A DNA stretch of 64,000 bases. Origin: Bacteroidota bacterium. GTDB taxonomy: Bacteria > Bacteroidota > Bacteroidia > Cytophagales > UBA9547. How positions within the stretch are numbered: position 1 is the stretch's first letter; each line of letters starts with the position of its first letter. Position numbers and translations under genes: made by a program. The DNA is taken from positions 1 through 64,000 of the forward strand of contig RDZG01000058.1 of NCBI GenBank assembly GCA_004293915.1. Direction: 5' to 3'. A model generated the notes under the pieces. That model was not told where the DNA came from, made no database searches, and saw only the letters and a program-made list of their open reading frames with translations. This document shows, one piece after another, positions 45,984 through 56,250 of the stretch.

Positions 45984-46760
45984 CTAATTCAAAACACTTT
46001 GTATAAATTCTTTAGCAGCCAGTCTTGCATCTTTTGGAGTATCGAGAGCTTTTATAAATGCTGTTCCAATGATAGCACCATTTGCATATTCGCATGCTTT
46101 ATTAAAACTTTTGTTATCTTTTATTCCAAAACCAATGATGCGAGGATTTTTTAAATTCAGGCTATTTATTCGTTCAAAATAACCAATTTGTTCATCCGAA
46201 GTCCCTTCTTTTGTGCCTGTTGTGCTTGCTGAAGAAACCATATAAATAAACCCATCTGTTTGAGCATCTATCAATTTTACTCGCTCATTTGATGTTTGAG
46301 GCGTTATCAAAAAAATATTTTTTAAATTAAATTTTTCAAACGTTGATTTATATTCTTCAATATATTCTTGCAATGGCAAATCGGGCAAAATAACGCCATC
46401 AATTCCGATTGAAGCTGCTTTTTCGGCAAATTTTTCTACGCCATATTGTAACACAGGGTTCATATAGCCCATTAAAATTAAAGGAATATTAGTTTTTGCA
46501 CGAATATCTTTTATTTGTTCAAAAAGCACAGGAATTGTCATTCCATTGTGTATTGCTGTCATGCTACTTGCCTGAATCACAGGTCCGTCCGCCAAAGGAT
46601 CAGAAAATGGCATACCAATTTCAATCATATCTGCACCTGAGTGAGCAATGGTTTCGATAAGACTAACGGTATCGTTTAGGCTTGGGTAACCAGCCGTAAA
46701 ATAAATGGATAAAATATTTTTATTTTTTTGTTTGAATATTTCTGTAATACGATTTGCCAT
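45984..46760 (-). CDS. trpA: Tryptophan synthase alpha subunit
   Basis: 258 aa. The catalytic Glu is in ADMIEIGMPFSDPLADGPVI and the Asp in GVILPDLP; ASTTGTKEG and IIGFGIKDN complete the phosphate-binding part. It cleaves indole-3-glycerol phosphate to indole. No other trp gene is nearby in the window, and divergent polysaccharide genes start 21 bp away. Confidence 0.95.
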   Translation of the reverse strand: MANRITEIFKQKNKNILSIYFTAGYPSLNDTVSLIETIAHSGADMIEIGMPFSDPLADGPVIQASSMTAIHNGMTIPVLFEQIKDIRAKTNIPLILMGYMNPVLQYGVEKFAEKAASIGIDGVILPDLPLQEYIEEYKSTFEKFNLKNIFLITPQTSNERVKLIDAQTDGFIYMVSSASTTGTKEGTSDEQIGYFERINSLNLKNPRIIGFGIKDNKSFNKACEYANGAIIGTAFIKALDTPKDARLAAKEFIQSVLN

Positions 46761-46781
46761 TTATTAGTAAATTTGGCACAA

Positions 46782-47954
46782 ATGAAGAAAAAAATAGCCA
46801 TAATCACAACCCATCCGATACAATATTATGCACCTTTGTTTCGTGAATTGGCAAAATCTATTGATTTTGATTTTCATGTTTTTTATACCAAAGGCGATAC
46901 CAAAAACTATCAATTTGATGCTTCATTTGGAAAAAAAATCAATTGGGATATTCCCTTGCTAGATGGATATAGCTATACTTTTTTAGAAAATACATCAAAA
47001 AAAGCTGAAAAAAGCGGCTTTTGGAGTATAAAAAATCCTGAATTGATTAAAAAAATTAAAAATTATAAAGCAGATGCAATCTTGGTTTTTGGTTGGAATT
47101 ATGAAAGTCATTTTTCTGCCATACGGTATTTTAAAGGAAAAATTCCTATTTTTTTTCGTGGAGATTCCACTTTATTAGATGTATCAAATTTTTTAAAATC
47201 CGCTTTACGAACTTTAATCCTAAAATTTATTTATCGTTATATTGATTATGCTTTTTATGTTGGACAAAGCAATAAACATTATTATTTAAAATATGGATTA
47301 AAAGAAGAAAACTTATTTTATTCGTCACATTCTATTGATAATCAAAGATTTGATTCTGTTTCAGAAACTCAAAAAGAAGAATTAAAAAAACTAAAAATTA
47401 AATTATTTATAAAAGAAAACGAAAAAGTAATTTTGTTTTGTGGAAAATTTATTGACAAAAAAAATCCTGAATTTTTAATAAAATGTTTTTTAGATGTAAA
47501 TTTTAATGATGTGCATTTGGTTTTGGTCGGCAATGGCGAATTAGAGATTAGTCTCAAAAATAAGTATCAAAATGAATCGAAAATTCATTTTTTGCCTTTT
47601 CAAAATCAGTCTAAAATGCCTATGATTTATAGATTAGGAAACGTATTTTGTTTACCATCTAAAGGACCTGGAGAAACTTGGGGTTTGGCTGTAAACGAAG
47701 CAATGGCTTGTGGTTTAGTTGCTGTTGTAAGCAACAAATGTGGCTGTGCTGCAGATTTAATTATTGAAGGTAAAACTGGATATGTATTTGAGTCTGAAAA
47801 CAAAATAGATTTAACTCAAAAACTAAAAAAAGCAATTGTATTATGCTCAGAACCAGCAATTGAGCAAAAACAAAAAGTATTTATTGATGGTTGGAATATT
47901 ACTAAAACTTCAACTAAAATGATTGAAGGATTTATGAAAATAATACAAAAATGA
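46782..47954 (+). CDS. Family 4 glycosyltransferase
   Basis: 390 aa from the ATG at 46782; an upstream start at 46728 would overlap trpA. MKKKIAIITTHPIQYYAPLF and the C-terminal GPGETWGLAVNEAMACGLVA with the E-x7-E motif are the GT-B/GT4 signature. It presumably transfers a sugar to a lipid- or polysaccharide-linked acceptor. It overlaps the next gene by 4 bp. Confidence 0.88.
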   Translation: MKKKIAIITTHPIQYYAPLFRELAKSIDFDFHVFYTKGDTKNYQFDASFGKKINWDIPLLDGYSYTFLENTSKKAEKSGFWSIKNPELIKKIKNYKADAILVFGWNYESHFSAIRYFKGKIPIFFRGDSTLLDVSNFLKSALRTLILKFIYRYIDYAFYVGQSNKHYYLKYGLKEENLFYSSHSIDNQRFDSVSETQKEELKKLKIKLFIKENEKVILFCGKFIDKKNPEFLIKCFLDVNFNDVHLVLVGNGELEISLKNKYQNESKIHFLPFQNQSKMPMIYRLGNVFCLPSKGPGETWGLAVNEAMACGLVAVVSNKCGCAADLIIEGKTGYVFESENKIDLTQKLKKAIVLCSEPAIEQKQKVFIDGWNITKTSTKMIEGFMKIIQK

Positions 47955-49342
47955 TTGTCCGTACTTGGCCTTTAATTTTGGCTTATATGCTTACTTTTTT
48001 ATTTGAAGGAAATGATTTTAGCTACTTTTTAGCTTCATGGATTTGTTCCTTATTTATTTTATTTTTTACATTATTTGGTAATATTTTCCCAAACGAACGC
48101 ATTTTAGATTATCCCATGCGACCAGTAGTAACCACAAATATTATTTTTAGTTTCTATATGAGTATGACTTCCATTTTTTATTTTTTGGACATTAATGGCT
48201 ATTTTTATTTATCACAAAAACCTATACAATATATTGATGTTGAGCAAATTAGACTTAGTGCCATTTGCCAAAACTATTATGTATTAGCACAATTGTTTTT
48301 TACTTTAGGACTGGTTTTGGGGCATCAAAAAGTAGATTTTCCAAAATTTAAACTTGTATTTGATAATATTCCGGTTTTGAGTTTTAGGGTTTGTCTTGTG
48401 TTTTCTGTTTTAGGTTTTTTAGCTGCACTTTTGCCTGGTTTAAGTCAGTTTGCAGTTTTGTTTGGGCAACTTTCTTTAGTTGCATCTGTTTTGAGTTTGG
48501 CATTGGCAATACCCGAAAAAAATAAATATATTACAGCATTTTCGCTAACATTGTTTTTGGCAAACGAAGCCAAAGCTGTTGTGTCTGGCTGGAAAGAAGC
48601 AATTTTGGTGCCATTTATTTTGCTAGGAATATTTTTGTTTCCTTACTACAAAAAAACTATCTTAATTTTTGGAAGTATTTTTATATTACTTTTTTTGTAT
48701 TTCATTCCAACTTACAATCAAACTGTAAGAAACTTAAGCTGGGGAGAAGGAAACTCAGATGGAGAAACTGCTTCTAAAGCTGCTTTAGAAGGGTTTCAAA
48801 ATGCAAGCGAAGATGAAATTAGTAGTACAAATTGGGATTTTCTTACTGGAAGATTATCCGAAATTGCTTTGTTTACAAAATATGTTTCAGAAGTTCCAGA
48901 AAAACATGATTTTTACGAATTTAAAATCATTGAACAGGCATTTATAAGCATAATTCCGAGAATATTTTATCCAGAAAAACCTATTACAGAAACACTTGTG
49001 ATGCAACGCACCATCGAATTGAACGTGATTAGCGAATATTCTGTAGTTTCTGCAAAACCACAAGTTGTAGTGGATGCTTATTTAACTTATGGCGGAATTG
49101 GAGTAATATTTACGTTTTTATTTTTAGGAATTATTGGTTCAAAAGCTTGTGCCATTGCCGAAAATTTATTTGGAGGATATTTGTTTGGCTGTTGTTTAAT
49201 GTACACAGGCTTATTTTTGATACTTTGGCGTGGAAATTGCTTTGAATTTTTATTTAATTCCATTTTTTGGGGTATAATTATAATGTATATGTTATTTAAT
49301 GTTGGGTTATATTTAGGAATTTTAAAAGATGCAAAAAAATAA
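47951..49342 (+). CDS. Polysaccharide polymerase-like membrane protein (Wzy-like)
   Basis: 463 aa with about ten helices and a large loop before the last helices (SWGEGNSDGETASK). Placed between two GT4 genes and with overlaps on both sides, it fits a repeat-unit polymerase of the Wzy type; sequence divergence in this family makes this a context call. Confidence 0.65.
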   Translation: MIVRTWPLILAYMLTFLFEGNDFSYFLASWICSLFILFFTLFGNIFPNERILDYPMRPVVTTNIIFSFYMSMTSIFYFLDINGYFYLSQKPIQYIDVEQIRLSAICQNYYVLAQLFFTLGLVLGHQKVDFPKFKLVFDNIPVLSFRVCLVFSVLGFLAALLPGLSQFAVLFGQLSLVASVLSLALAIPEKNKYITAFSLTLFLANEAKAVVSGWKEAILVPFILLGIFLFPYYKKTILIFGSIFILLFLYFIPTYNQTVRNLSWGEGNSDGETASKAALEGFQNASEDEISSTNWDFLTGRLSEIALFTKYVSEVPEKHDFYEFKIIEQAFISIIPRIFYPEKPITETLVMQRTIELNVISEYSVVSAKPQVVVDAYLTYGGIGVIFTFLFLGIIGSKACAIAENLFGGYLFGCCLMYTGLFLILWRGNCFEFLFNSIFWGIIIMYMLFNVGLYLGILKDAKK

Positions 49343-50516
49343 GCCAAAAATCCTACATGTTTCGCCATCGTATTTTCCTGCACATAGGTTTGGTGGACCA
49401 ATCCAGTCGGTTTATCAGCTCAATAATGAACTTTCCGAACACGTTGATATTGAGATTATTACCACAAATGCAGGATTATTAACTGATTCTAAAATTATTC
49501 CAAATCAGAAAACTTTTTTAAAAAACATTCCCATTATATATTTTTCTTTTTTTGGCTACGAACATTATAATTTTTCTATAAAACTTTTAGTTTTTTTATT
49601 TAAAAATATTAAAAAGTATGATTTAGTGCATATTACTGCCGTTTGGAATTTTCCAGTTTTTGCAACTGCATTGGCTTGTTGGATTTTTAAAAAACCATAT
49701 ATTATATCGCCTAGAGGCACTATTTATGCCGAAACTATGGCTTTGGGTTCGTCTGTATTTAAGAAAATTTATTACCAACTTATTGCAAAATGGTGTTTAA
49801 AAAATGCTGCTAAAATCCATTATACTTCTGAAGACGAAAAATCGAAAGTAGAACATTTTTTAGATCTAAAAAACGGTTTTGTTTTAGCTAATGGACTTGA
49901 TTTTCAGCATTTTAATGATGTAGAGAAGCTGTCATTTCCTGATTTTATTCCTCAAAAAGAGTATATTTTATTTTTGGGTCGTATTGATCCCAAAAAAGGA
50001 CTTGATATTTTGCTAATTGCTTTTCAAAAACTATTAATGCAATTCCCAAACCTCAATTTAATCATTGCTGGTCCAGATTCAAATAACTATAAATCAAAAT
50101 TAGAACAAGAAATAAATCGTCTTCAAATAAACGAAAATGTTATTTTTGTTGGCGAAGTTTTAGGAAAACAAAAATTAAGTTTATACAAATTTGCAAAAAT
50201 ATTCGTTTTAACATCGTATTCCGAAAATTTTGGAATGACGGTTGTTGAAGCAATTGCTTGCAAATGCCCGATTCTAATTTCTGATAAAGTTGGAATTTGG
50301 AACGAACTTACAGATGCTAATGCTGGCGAAATTGTAGAAACTAATTCGGAATCAATTTTACATGGATTAATTAATACATTGAATTTGCCAAAGCAAGAAA
50401 TAGAAATCAGAATTAAAAATGCTTTAGATTTGGCACATCAAAAATATAATATTAAAAACATAGCACTTTCATTTTCAGATATTTACAAAGAAATTATTTC
50501 AAATGACAAAACATAA
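49329..50516 (+). CDS. Family 4 glycosyltransferase
   Basis: 395 aa. PSYFPAHRFGGPIQSVYQLN at the N-terminus and FLGRIDPKKGLDILLIAF then SYSENFGMTVVEAIACKCPI are the GT4 signature. It begins 14 bp inside the polymerase gene, showing coupling. The sugar is unknown. Confidence 0.88.
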   Translation: MQKNKPKILHVSPSYFPAHRFGGPIQSVYQLNNELSEHVDIEIITTNAGLLTDSKIIPNQKTFLKNIPIIYFSFFGYEHYNFSIKLLVFLFKNIKKYDLVHITAVWNFPVFATALACWIFKKPYIISPRGTIYAETMALGSSVFKKIYYQLIAKWCLKNAAKIHYTSEDEKSKVEHFLDLKNGFVLANGLDFQHFNDVEKLSFPDFIPQKEYILFLGRIDPKKGLDILLIAFQKLLMQFPNLNLIIAGPDSNNYKSKLEQEINRLQINENVIFVGEVLGKQKLSLYKFAKIFVLTSYSENFGMTVVEAIACKCPILISDKVGIWNELTDANAGEIVETNSESILHGLINTLNLPKQEIEIRIKNALDLAHQKYNIKNIALSFSDIYKEIISNDKT

Positions 50517-51135
50517 ATTTATTTTATTTTATTTTATTTTTTTAATATTAAGTCAAGCTTTTGCTCAATTTAAAACGCAATTTTATGCAAATGGAAAAGT
50601 AAAAAGCGAAGGGACTTTTTCGCCTAAAGATACATTAAAACAAGGTCCTTGGCGTTATTATTTTAATTCTGGAAAATTAAATAGCGAAGGAGCATATTTC
50701 AATGGAAAAATGCACAGCGAATGGAAATATTATTACGAATCAAATGGTAACATTCAAAAAATTGAAAATTGGAAAGATGGTGTTCAAGAAGGAGAAACTA
50801 AAGAATTTTACCCGAATGGAAAAGTTGAAAAAGTTTTTGTGTATAAAAATGGAATTTACAATGGGTTGTTTTTGGCTTATTTTGAAGATGGAAGCATTGC
50901 AAAAAAAGGATATTATAGTAATGGTTTACCCGAAGGTGCTTGGCAGATTTTTGCAACAAAAAACATTTTAAAAGAAGTTGGTTATTACGTACAAGGCAAA
51001 GAAAATGGTTGGTTTAAATATTATGATGCCAAAGGAGATTTGGAGTTAGAAGTATGTTTTATAGAAGGCGTGAGGCAAGAAAATCTTTTGGAAAATATAC
51101 CAACAAAAAACAAAAAGAAAAAAAGAAAAAAATAG
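50503..51135 (+). CDS. Exported YwqK/MORN-like protein
   Basis: 210 aa with a signal ending near QAFAQF. The body has YYFNSGKLNSEGAYFNGKMH, FYPNGKVEKVFVYKNGIYNG and similar repeats as in the larger protein at 22849-24318. The C-terminus is very Lys-rich. Its 5' end overlaps the GT4 gene by 14 bp and its stop codon abuts the next start in TAGTG. Confidence 0.78.
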   Translation: MTKHKFILFYFIFLILSQAFAQFKTQFYANGKVKSEGTFSPKDTLKQGPWRYYFNSGKLNSEGAYFNGKMHSEWKYYYESNGNIQKIENWKDGVQEGETKEFYPNGKVEKVFVYKNGIYNGLFLAYFEDGSIAKKGYYSNGLPEGAWQIFATKNILKEVGYYVQGKENGWFKYYDAKGDLELEVCFIEGVRQENLLENIPTKNKKKKRKK

Positions 51136-52544
51136 TGCATTTATTTATAAAAAGCTTACTCGTATTTTTTTTAATTTTATTATTTTCTTGTAAACCAGAA
51201 GAGGAGCAAGTTACAACTGACGGTGTAAAACTAGTTTTCAAAAACGATACAAATTTGGTTACTGATTCTATACTTTTCGATACCATTTTGGCTGGACAAG
51301 CTAATGTTTTTTCTAAGCCAAGCATTTCAAAAAGGCTAAAAGTTTTGAATACAAGCCCAAAAGCTATTAAAACTTCTATTCGATTGGCAAACGATGGAAG
51401 TTCTCCTTATTATCTGATTATCAATGGAGTAAAACAGAATTATGTGAAAGATTTTATGATTAGAGGTGGTGATAGTATTTATATTTTTAGTCAAGTTACT
51501 CTGAATAATCAAAATAAAAACTTGCCTTTTTTGGTTCAAGATAGTATTTTGTTTTCAACAAACGGCATACAACAGCGTGTGGTTTTAACAACATGGGGCA
51601 GAGATGCAATTTATTACAAAGGCGATTCGATTACATCAAACACGATTTGGGAAAACGACAAAATACATTTTTTATATAAGTCATTAATCGTATCTCAGAA
51701 TTGCACTTTAACAATAAAAAAAGGCACAGAAATATATGCTTCAAAAGGAAGTGCTTTAGTAATAAAAGGGAATTTAAGAATTGAGGGTGATTCTGGAAAA
51801 GCAAATATTGTTCGTTTTCAAGGTCCAAGAACAGAAAACTATTGGGAAAATATTCCTGGTCAATGGAAAGGAATAGTTTTTACTCAAACATCTCAAAATA
51901 ATAGTATCAAATTTGCTGAAATAAAAAATGCAGAAACAGGTATAGAAATTAATAAAACAGAAAATGCTTTAAATATTACTTTCGGAGATGTTTCAAATAC
52001 AATAATTAAAAACATGTCTCAATTTGGATTTTATGCCTCAAATACAAATCTTAAGTTATTTAATACGCTCATTGCCAACTGTTCAAAACAAGTTTTGAGA
52101 ATCAAAAACGGTGGCAACTATGCGTTTTATAACAATACTTTTGTAAATTATTCAGGCACATTTACGCGTGATTCTGCTTCTGTAATTTTGAGCGATAATG
52201 GTAATAATACATTAAATTTGACACTTAAAAATAATATTTTTTGGGGAGATTTAAAAGAAGAATTAATTTTCAATAAAACTAAAACAGAAAACTGGATTAT
52301 TGAGCAGGAAAATAATGCCATTAAAACTTCTACAACTGATTTTGTTGGCAATGGGAATATATTAAATGACACCAAAGAATACCCCGAATTTGAAAATATC
52401 ACAAAAGATGCACTGGATTTTAAATTAAAATCAAATTCGCCATTTATTGCCAAAGGAGTGGCTATTCCTTTTATTATCAATGATTTAACTGGAAAACTAA
52501 GAACAACTACTTTTGATATTGGAGCTTATCAATATGGAAAATAA
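51135..52544 (+). CDS. Beta-helix lipoprotein of unknown function
   Basis: 469 aa from a GTG at 51135, which gives a lipoprotein signal MHLFIKSLLVFFLILLFSC; a start at 51054 would run through the upstream gene and place the signal internally. The C-terminal 280 residues contain parallel beta-helix-like strands (LTIKKGTEIYASKGSALVIK, ITFGDVSNTIIKNMSQFGFY), as in pectin lyase-like folds. It might modify or bind a surface polysaccharide; not shown by sequence. Confidence 0.6.
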   Translation: MHLFIKSLLVFFLILLFSCKPEEEQVTTDGVKLVFKNDTNLVTDSILFDTILAGQANVFSKPSISKRLKVLNTSPKAIKTSIRLANDGSSPYYLIINGVKQNYVKDFMIRGGDSIYIFSQVTLNNQNKNLPFLVQDSILFSTNGIQQRVVLTTWGRDAIYYKGDSITSNTIWENDKIHFLYKSLIVSQNCTLTIKKGTEIYASKGSALVIKGNLRIEGDSGKANIVRFQGPRTENYWENIPGQWKGIVFTQTSQNNSIKFAEIKNAETGIEINKTENALNITFGDVSNTIIKNMSQFGFYASNTNLKLFNTLIANCSKQVLRIKNGGNYAFYNNTFVNYSGTFTRDSASVILSDNGNNTLNLTLKNNIFWGDLKEELIFNKTKTENWIIEQENNAIKTSTTDFVGNGNILNDTKEYPEFENITKDALDFKLKSNSPFIAKGVAIPFIINDLTGKLRTTTFDIGAYQYGK

Positions 52545-53109
52545 AACGAAAATAGGGCTGTTTTTTGGTTCTTTTAATCCAATTCATATCGGACATTTAA
52601 TTATTGCAAATAGCATGATTGAATTGGCTACTTTAGACGAAGTTTGGCTTGTTGTTACACCACAAAATCCGTTTAAAATCAATAGCGAATTGATGGACGA
52701 AAATGTACGCCTAGAGCTGATTAATCTTGCGATAAAAGATAATTCAAAACTCAAAAGTTGTGATGTTGAGTTTGGTTTATCAAAACCGAATTATACGATT
52801 GATACACTTTTGCACTTGCAAAAAATACATACCCAAAATCAGTTTTTTTTAATTATTGGCGAAGACAATTTAGTTCATTTCGACAAATGGAAAGATTATA
52901 ATTTGATACTAGAAAATGTGGAAGTTTTGGTTTATCCACGTCCAAATTCACAAAATTCAAAACTCAAAAAGCATCCTCGTGTACATTTTTATAATTGTCC
53001 AATGTTCGATATTTCTTCAACTTACATTCGTGAAAATTTAAAAAATGGAAAATCAATTAAATATCTGGTTCACAGTGAAGTAGAGAAATATATCTTAAAT
53101 TTGAAATAA
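52534..53109 (+). CDS. nadD: Nicotinate-nucleotide adenylyltransferase
   Basis: 191 aa from the ATG at 52534, which gives MENKTKIGLFFGSFNPIHIG (the upstream Met would add seven residues inside the previous gene). GSFNPIHIGH is the nucleotidyltransferase GxFxPxHxGH motif; the final YIRENLKNGKSIKYLV is the ISSTxIR-type segment. It makes NaAD from NaMN in NAD synthesis. Confidence 0.94.
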   Translation: MENKTKIGLFFGSFNPIHIGHLIIANSMIELATLDEVWLVVTPQNPFKINSELMDENVRLELINLAIKDNSKLKSCDVEFGLSKPNYTIDTLLHLQKIHTQNQFFLIIGEDNLVHFDKWKDYNLILENVEVLVYPRPNSQNSKLKKHPRVHFYNCPMFDISSTYIRENLKNGKSIKYLVHSEVEKYILNLK

Positions 53110-53124
53110 TTTTTTTGGATATTT

Positions 53125-54201
53125 TTAAAAATACTCTTCAGATTTATCTTTCGTAACTAACAAGGCAATCCAAGCATAAACACCCAAAATAATATTATAA
53201 ATTACGCTACTTCCATGATTTAAAATAGCATATGCAAAGCCAATTGGATTTGCTATTCCAAACAAAAAGAGTGCTTCGCTCACCAAATAATGGTACGCAC
53301 CCATTCCACCACCTTGAATTGGTACTGACCTTCCCATTGTGCCAACTACAAACATCACAAACCCTACTCCAACTCCAAGTGCAGCAGTTTCTTTAAATGC
53401 ATACAACCAAAAAATAGAGTTTAAACAATACATTAACCAAATCATTATAGAATAAAATGCAAATTGAGGTACTTTTTTGATTTTAAAAACACTCATTAAT
53501 CCAGCCCAAACTTCGTTGGTCATGGTATCTAGTTTTGTTTCAGGTTCGGTAGATGCAGGATTGCCATCGCCACTATTTTTATAAATCCAATAAAAAAAAT
53601 AGCCAATCAATCCTATAATTATGGCTAAAACTAGCGGTTTGTCAAAAATATTTTTTTGAATCAATCCATAAAGTGGTTTAAAAATATTTTCTTTAAAAAA
53701 AGTAGAGATACGATTGTATTCTAAATAAAATGCAAAGCCAGTAGTTATAACCAAAAAAATCATATCAACTAATCTTTCGACCATTACAGTGCCAAATGAG
53801 CTACTTACTGGAATGTTTTCTTTCTTTTTTAATGAAATACAACGTGTAAATTCGCCTAACCGTGGCACACCTAAATTGACCATGTAGCCAAACATCAATG
53901 GATTAAATAAATTAAAAAACGATGGATTATAGCCCATTGGTTCTAAAATTAATTTCCAACGCATGGTTCTAAAAGTGCTTCCAACAAGCGAACAGACAAA
54001 AACAGGAATACACCACCAAAGGTTTGCTTGCTGCAATGCAGACCAAATTTCATCGAAATTTTGTTTTTTAAATATCATGTAAATTATGCCGATGCCAATT
54101 CCTAAAAATAAAATTGTACGAACCACTTGAAGGATTTTATTTTTGGGTTTACTTTGCAACTGATTTTCAGTTTGAGCTGATATAGGGTTAATGTCTTGCA
54201 C
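53125..54201 (-). CDS. Lysylphosphatidylglycerol synthase TM region/UPF0104 family membrane protein
   Basis: 358 aa with about eight helices. GRSVPIQGGGMGAYHYLVSE and LGVPRLGEFTRCISLKKKEN are typical of the AglD/MprF-type flippase-like domain (UPF0104). The C-terminal synthase domain of MprF is absent, so a lipid or lipid-linked sugar flippase role is more likely than lipid aminoacylation. It is convergent with nadD and divergent from the oxidoreductase gene. Confidence 0.8.
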   Translation of the reverse strand: MQDINPISAQTENQLQSKPKNKILQVVRTILFLGIGIGIIYMIFKKQNFDEIWSALQQANLWWCIPVFVCSLVGSTFRTMRWKLILEPMGYNPSFFNLFNPLMFGYMVNLGVPRLGEFTRCISLKKKENIPVSSSFGTVMVERLVDMIFLVITTGFAFYLEYNRISTFFKENIFKPLYGLIQKNIFDKPLVLAIIIGLIGYFFYWIYKNSGDGNPASTEPETKLDTMTNEVWAGLMSVFKIKKVPQFAFYSIMIWLMYCLNSIFWLYAFKETAALGVGVGFVMFVVGTMGRSVPIQGGGMGAYHYLVSEALFLFGIANPIGFAYAILNHGSSVIYNIILGVYAWIALLVTKDKSEEYF

Positions 54202-54222
54202 GTTGATTTTTAAATTTAAAAC

Positions 54223-55287
54223 ATGTATTCGTACGCAAAGCTAAAAGATTTTACAGAAAAAATATTTATAAAAATGGGTTGCCCACTCGAAGAAGCAAAA
54301 AAAGGTGCCGAAGTGCTACTTTCTGCCGATTTGCGTGGGGTAGATTCGCATGGTGTGGCTCGGCTTTCGGGTTATGTTCGCCTTTGGGAAGCAAAGCGAA
54401 TTAATGCAACTCCCAAAGTAAGAATTGTACACGAAACACCAAGTACTGCAGTTGTAGATGGCGATTCGGGTTTGGGTTTGGTTGTTGCTCCCAAAGCCAT
54501 GCAAATTGCCATTGATAAAGCAAAAAATGTTGGTACGGGTTGGGTTTCTGTTAAAGGCTCAAACCATTATGGCATAGCTGGTTATCATGCTATGATGGCT
54601 TTGGAACATGATATGATTGGTATAAGTATGACAAATGCTAGTCCGCTAGTCGCACCTACTTTTTCATTAGATAGAATGTTGGGTACAAATCCCATTGCAG
54701 TTGCTATTCCTGCCGACAAACAACCCGCTTTTGTGGCAGATTTTGCAACTACAACAGCAGCAAATGGCAAATTAGAAATACTCCAACGCAAAGGTACAGA
54801 TGCTCCTATGGGTTGGATTCAAGATAAAAATGGCAATCAAACACCAAACCCACATGAATTAAAACAAGGCGGAGCATTGTTACCACTTGGTGGCGACAGA
54901 GATCACGGTAGCCACAAAGGTTATTGTTTAGGTTCGATTGTCGATATTTTTTCGGCTGTACTTTCGGGTGCAAATTATGGTCCTTGGGTGCCGCCTTTTG
55001 TGAGTTTTTTGCCAATGCCTGCAAACCCAGTAGGAGAGGGGATAGGGCATTTTTTCGGTGCAATGCGAATAGATGCTTTTAGACCTGCTGATGAGTTTAA
55101 AACACACATGGATAATTGGATTAGTACCTTTAGAAATGCAAATGCTATAGTTGGAGAAAAAGTACAAATTCCAGGTGATTACGAACGCAATGAATCTGAA
55201 AAAAGAAAAACAGAAGGTATATATTTGTTGCCTCCTGTTGAAAAAGATTTAAAAGAACTTGGGGATAGATTTGGAATAGTATTATGA
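54223..55287 (+). CDS. Malate/L-lactate dehydrogenase-type (Ldh family) oxidoreductase
   Basis: 354 aa. LRGVDSHGVARLSGYVRLWE, GSNHYGIAGYHA, ANGKLEILQRKG and the C-terminal GGDRDHGSHKGYCLG are hallmarks of the YlbC/ComC family, which reduces 2-oxo acids with NAD(P)H. It overlaps gmd by 4 bp, so transcription with the polysaccharide genes is likely, though its substrate is unknown. Confidence 0.85.
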   Translation: MYSYAKLKDFTEKIFIKMGCPLEEAKKGAEVLLSADLRGVDSHGVARLSGYVRLWEAKRINATPKVRIVHETPSTAVVDGDSGLGLVVAPKAMQIAIDKAKNVGTGWVSVKGSNHYGIAGYHAMMALEHDMIGISMTNASPLVAPTFSLDRMLGTNPIAVAIPADKQPAFVADFATTTAANGKLEILQRKGTDAPMGWIQDKNGNQTPNPHELKQGGALLPLGGDRDHGSHKGYCLGSIVDIFSAVLSGANYGPWVPPFVSFLPMPANPVGEGIGHFFGAMRIDAFRPADEFKTHMDNWISTFRNANAIVGEKVQIPGDYERNESEKRKTEGIYLLPPVEKDLKELGDRFGIVL

Positions 55288-56246
55288 AAACAGCAATAAT
55301 TACTGGAATTACTGGGCAGGATGGCAGCTATTTGGCTAAATTATTGGTTTCTAAAGGCTATAAAATTATTGGTACTACGCGGAGTTACAACCAAGCCAGT
55401 AACGAAAAACTAAAATATCTAGGTATTGAAAAAGAAGTTAAAATAGAAGAATCTGATATGTCGGATGTATTTAGTACTATTAAAATTATTACTAAATATC
55501 AACCTGACGAAATATATAATTTGGCAGCTCAAAGTTCGGTAGGTTTATCGTTTGAGCAACCTATTGGCACACTTCAATATAATATTACTTCGGTTTTGAA
55601 TATTTTGGAAGCCATAAGAATGGTAAATCCTAAAATTAAGTTTTATCAAGCTTCGAGTAGCGAAATGTATGGAAAAGTAAAAAAATTACCTATTACAGAA
55701 GATACAGCTTTGCATCCGCTTAGTCCGTATGCTATTTCAAAAGCTACAGCTTTTTGGACAGTTGTAAATTACAGAGAATCGTATAATCTTTTTGCTTGCA
55801 ATGGTATTTTGTTTAACCACGAATCGTATTTACGAAGCAATAACTTTTTTGTAAAAAAAATTATTCGAGAAAGTATAGCCATTTCAAAAAACAAACAAGA
55901 AATACTAAAAGTTGGAAATATTGATATAAAGCGTGATTTTGGATTTACACCCAATTATGTAGAAGCCATGTGGTTGCTTTTGCAACATCCTACTGCCGAA
56001 GATATTACAATTTGTTCGGGCAAATCCATATATTTGAGGGATATTATATATTATGTGTTTGAAAAATTAAATATCCCAAAATCAAAAATGATGGTGGACG
56101 AAAAACTTTTCAGACCTGTTGATATTGAAGATATGTTTGGGGATAATTCTAAAGCAAAAAATGTAATTGGCTGGAATTATGATTTAGATTTTTTTGCCGT
56201 TTTAGATATTATGTTAGCCGAAGAATTAAAGAATTTTAAAGATTAA
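55284..56246 (+). CDS. gmd: GDP-mannose 4,6-dehydratase-like NDP-sugar dehydratase
   Basis: 320 aa SDR. GITGQDGSYLAKLL is the nucleotide-binding motif; SSSEMYGK and the catalytic Tyr in SPYAISKATA follow, then RDFGFTPNYVEAMWLLLQ. It is somewhat shorter than most GMD proteins (340-370), so a related NDP-sugar dehydratase is possible. It supplies a deoxysugar precursor for surface glycans. Confidence 0.82.
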   Translation: MKTAIITGITGQDGSYLAKLLVSKGYKIIGTTRSYNQASNEKLKYLGIEKEVKIEESDMSDVFSTIKIITKYQPDEIYNLAAQSSVGLSFEQPIGTLQYNITSVLNILEAIRMVNPKIKFYQASSSEMYGKVKKLPITEDTALHPLSPYAISKATAFWTVVNYRESYNLFACNGILFNHESYLRSNNFFVKKIIRESIAISKNKQEILKVGNIDIKRDFGFTPNYVEAMWLLLQHPTAEDITICSGKSIYLRDIIYYVFEKLNIPKSKMMVDEKLFRPVDIEDMFGDNSKAKNVIGWNYDLDFFAVLDIMLAEELKNFKD

Positions 56247-56250
56247 AAAT

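Noticed and set aside
54585..54791. Minus-strand frames inside the Ldh-family gene (54316-55167)
   Set aside because: They are shadows of a well-supported gene with full family motifs.
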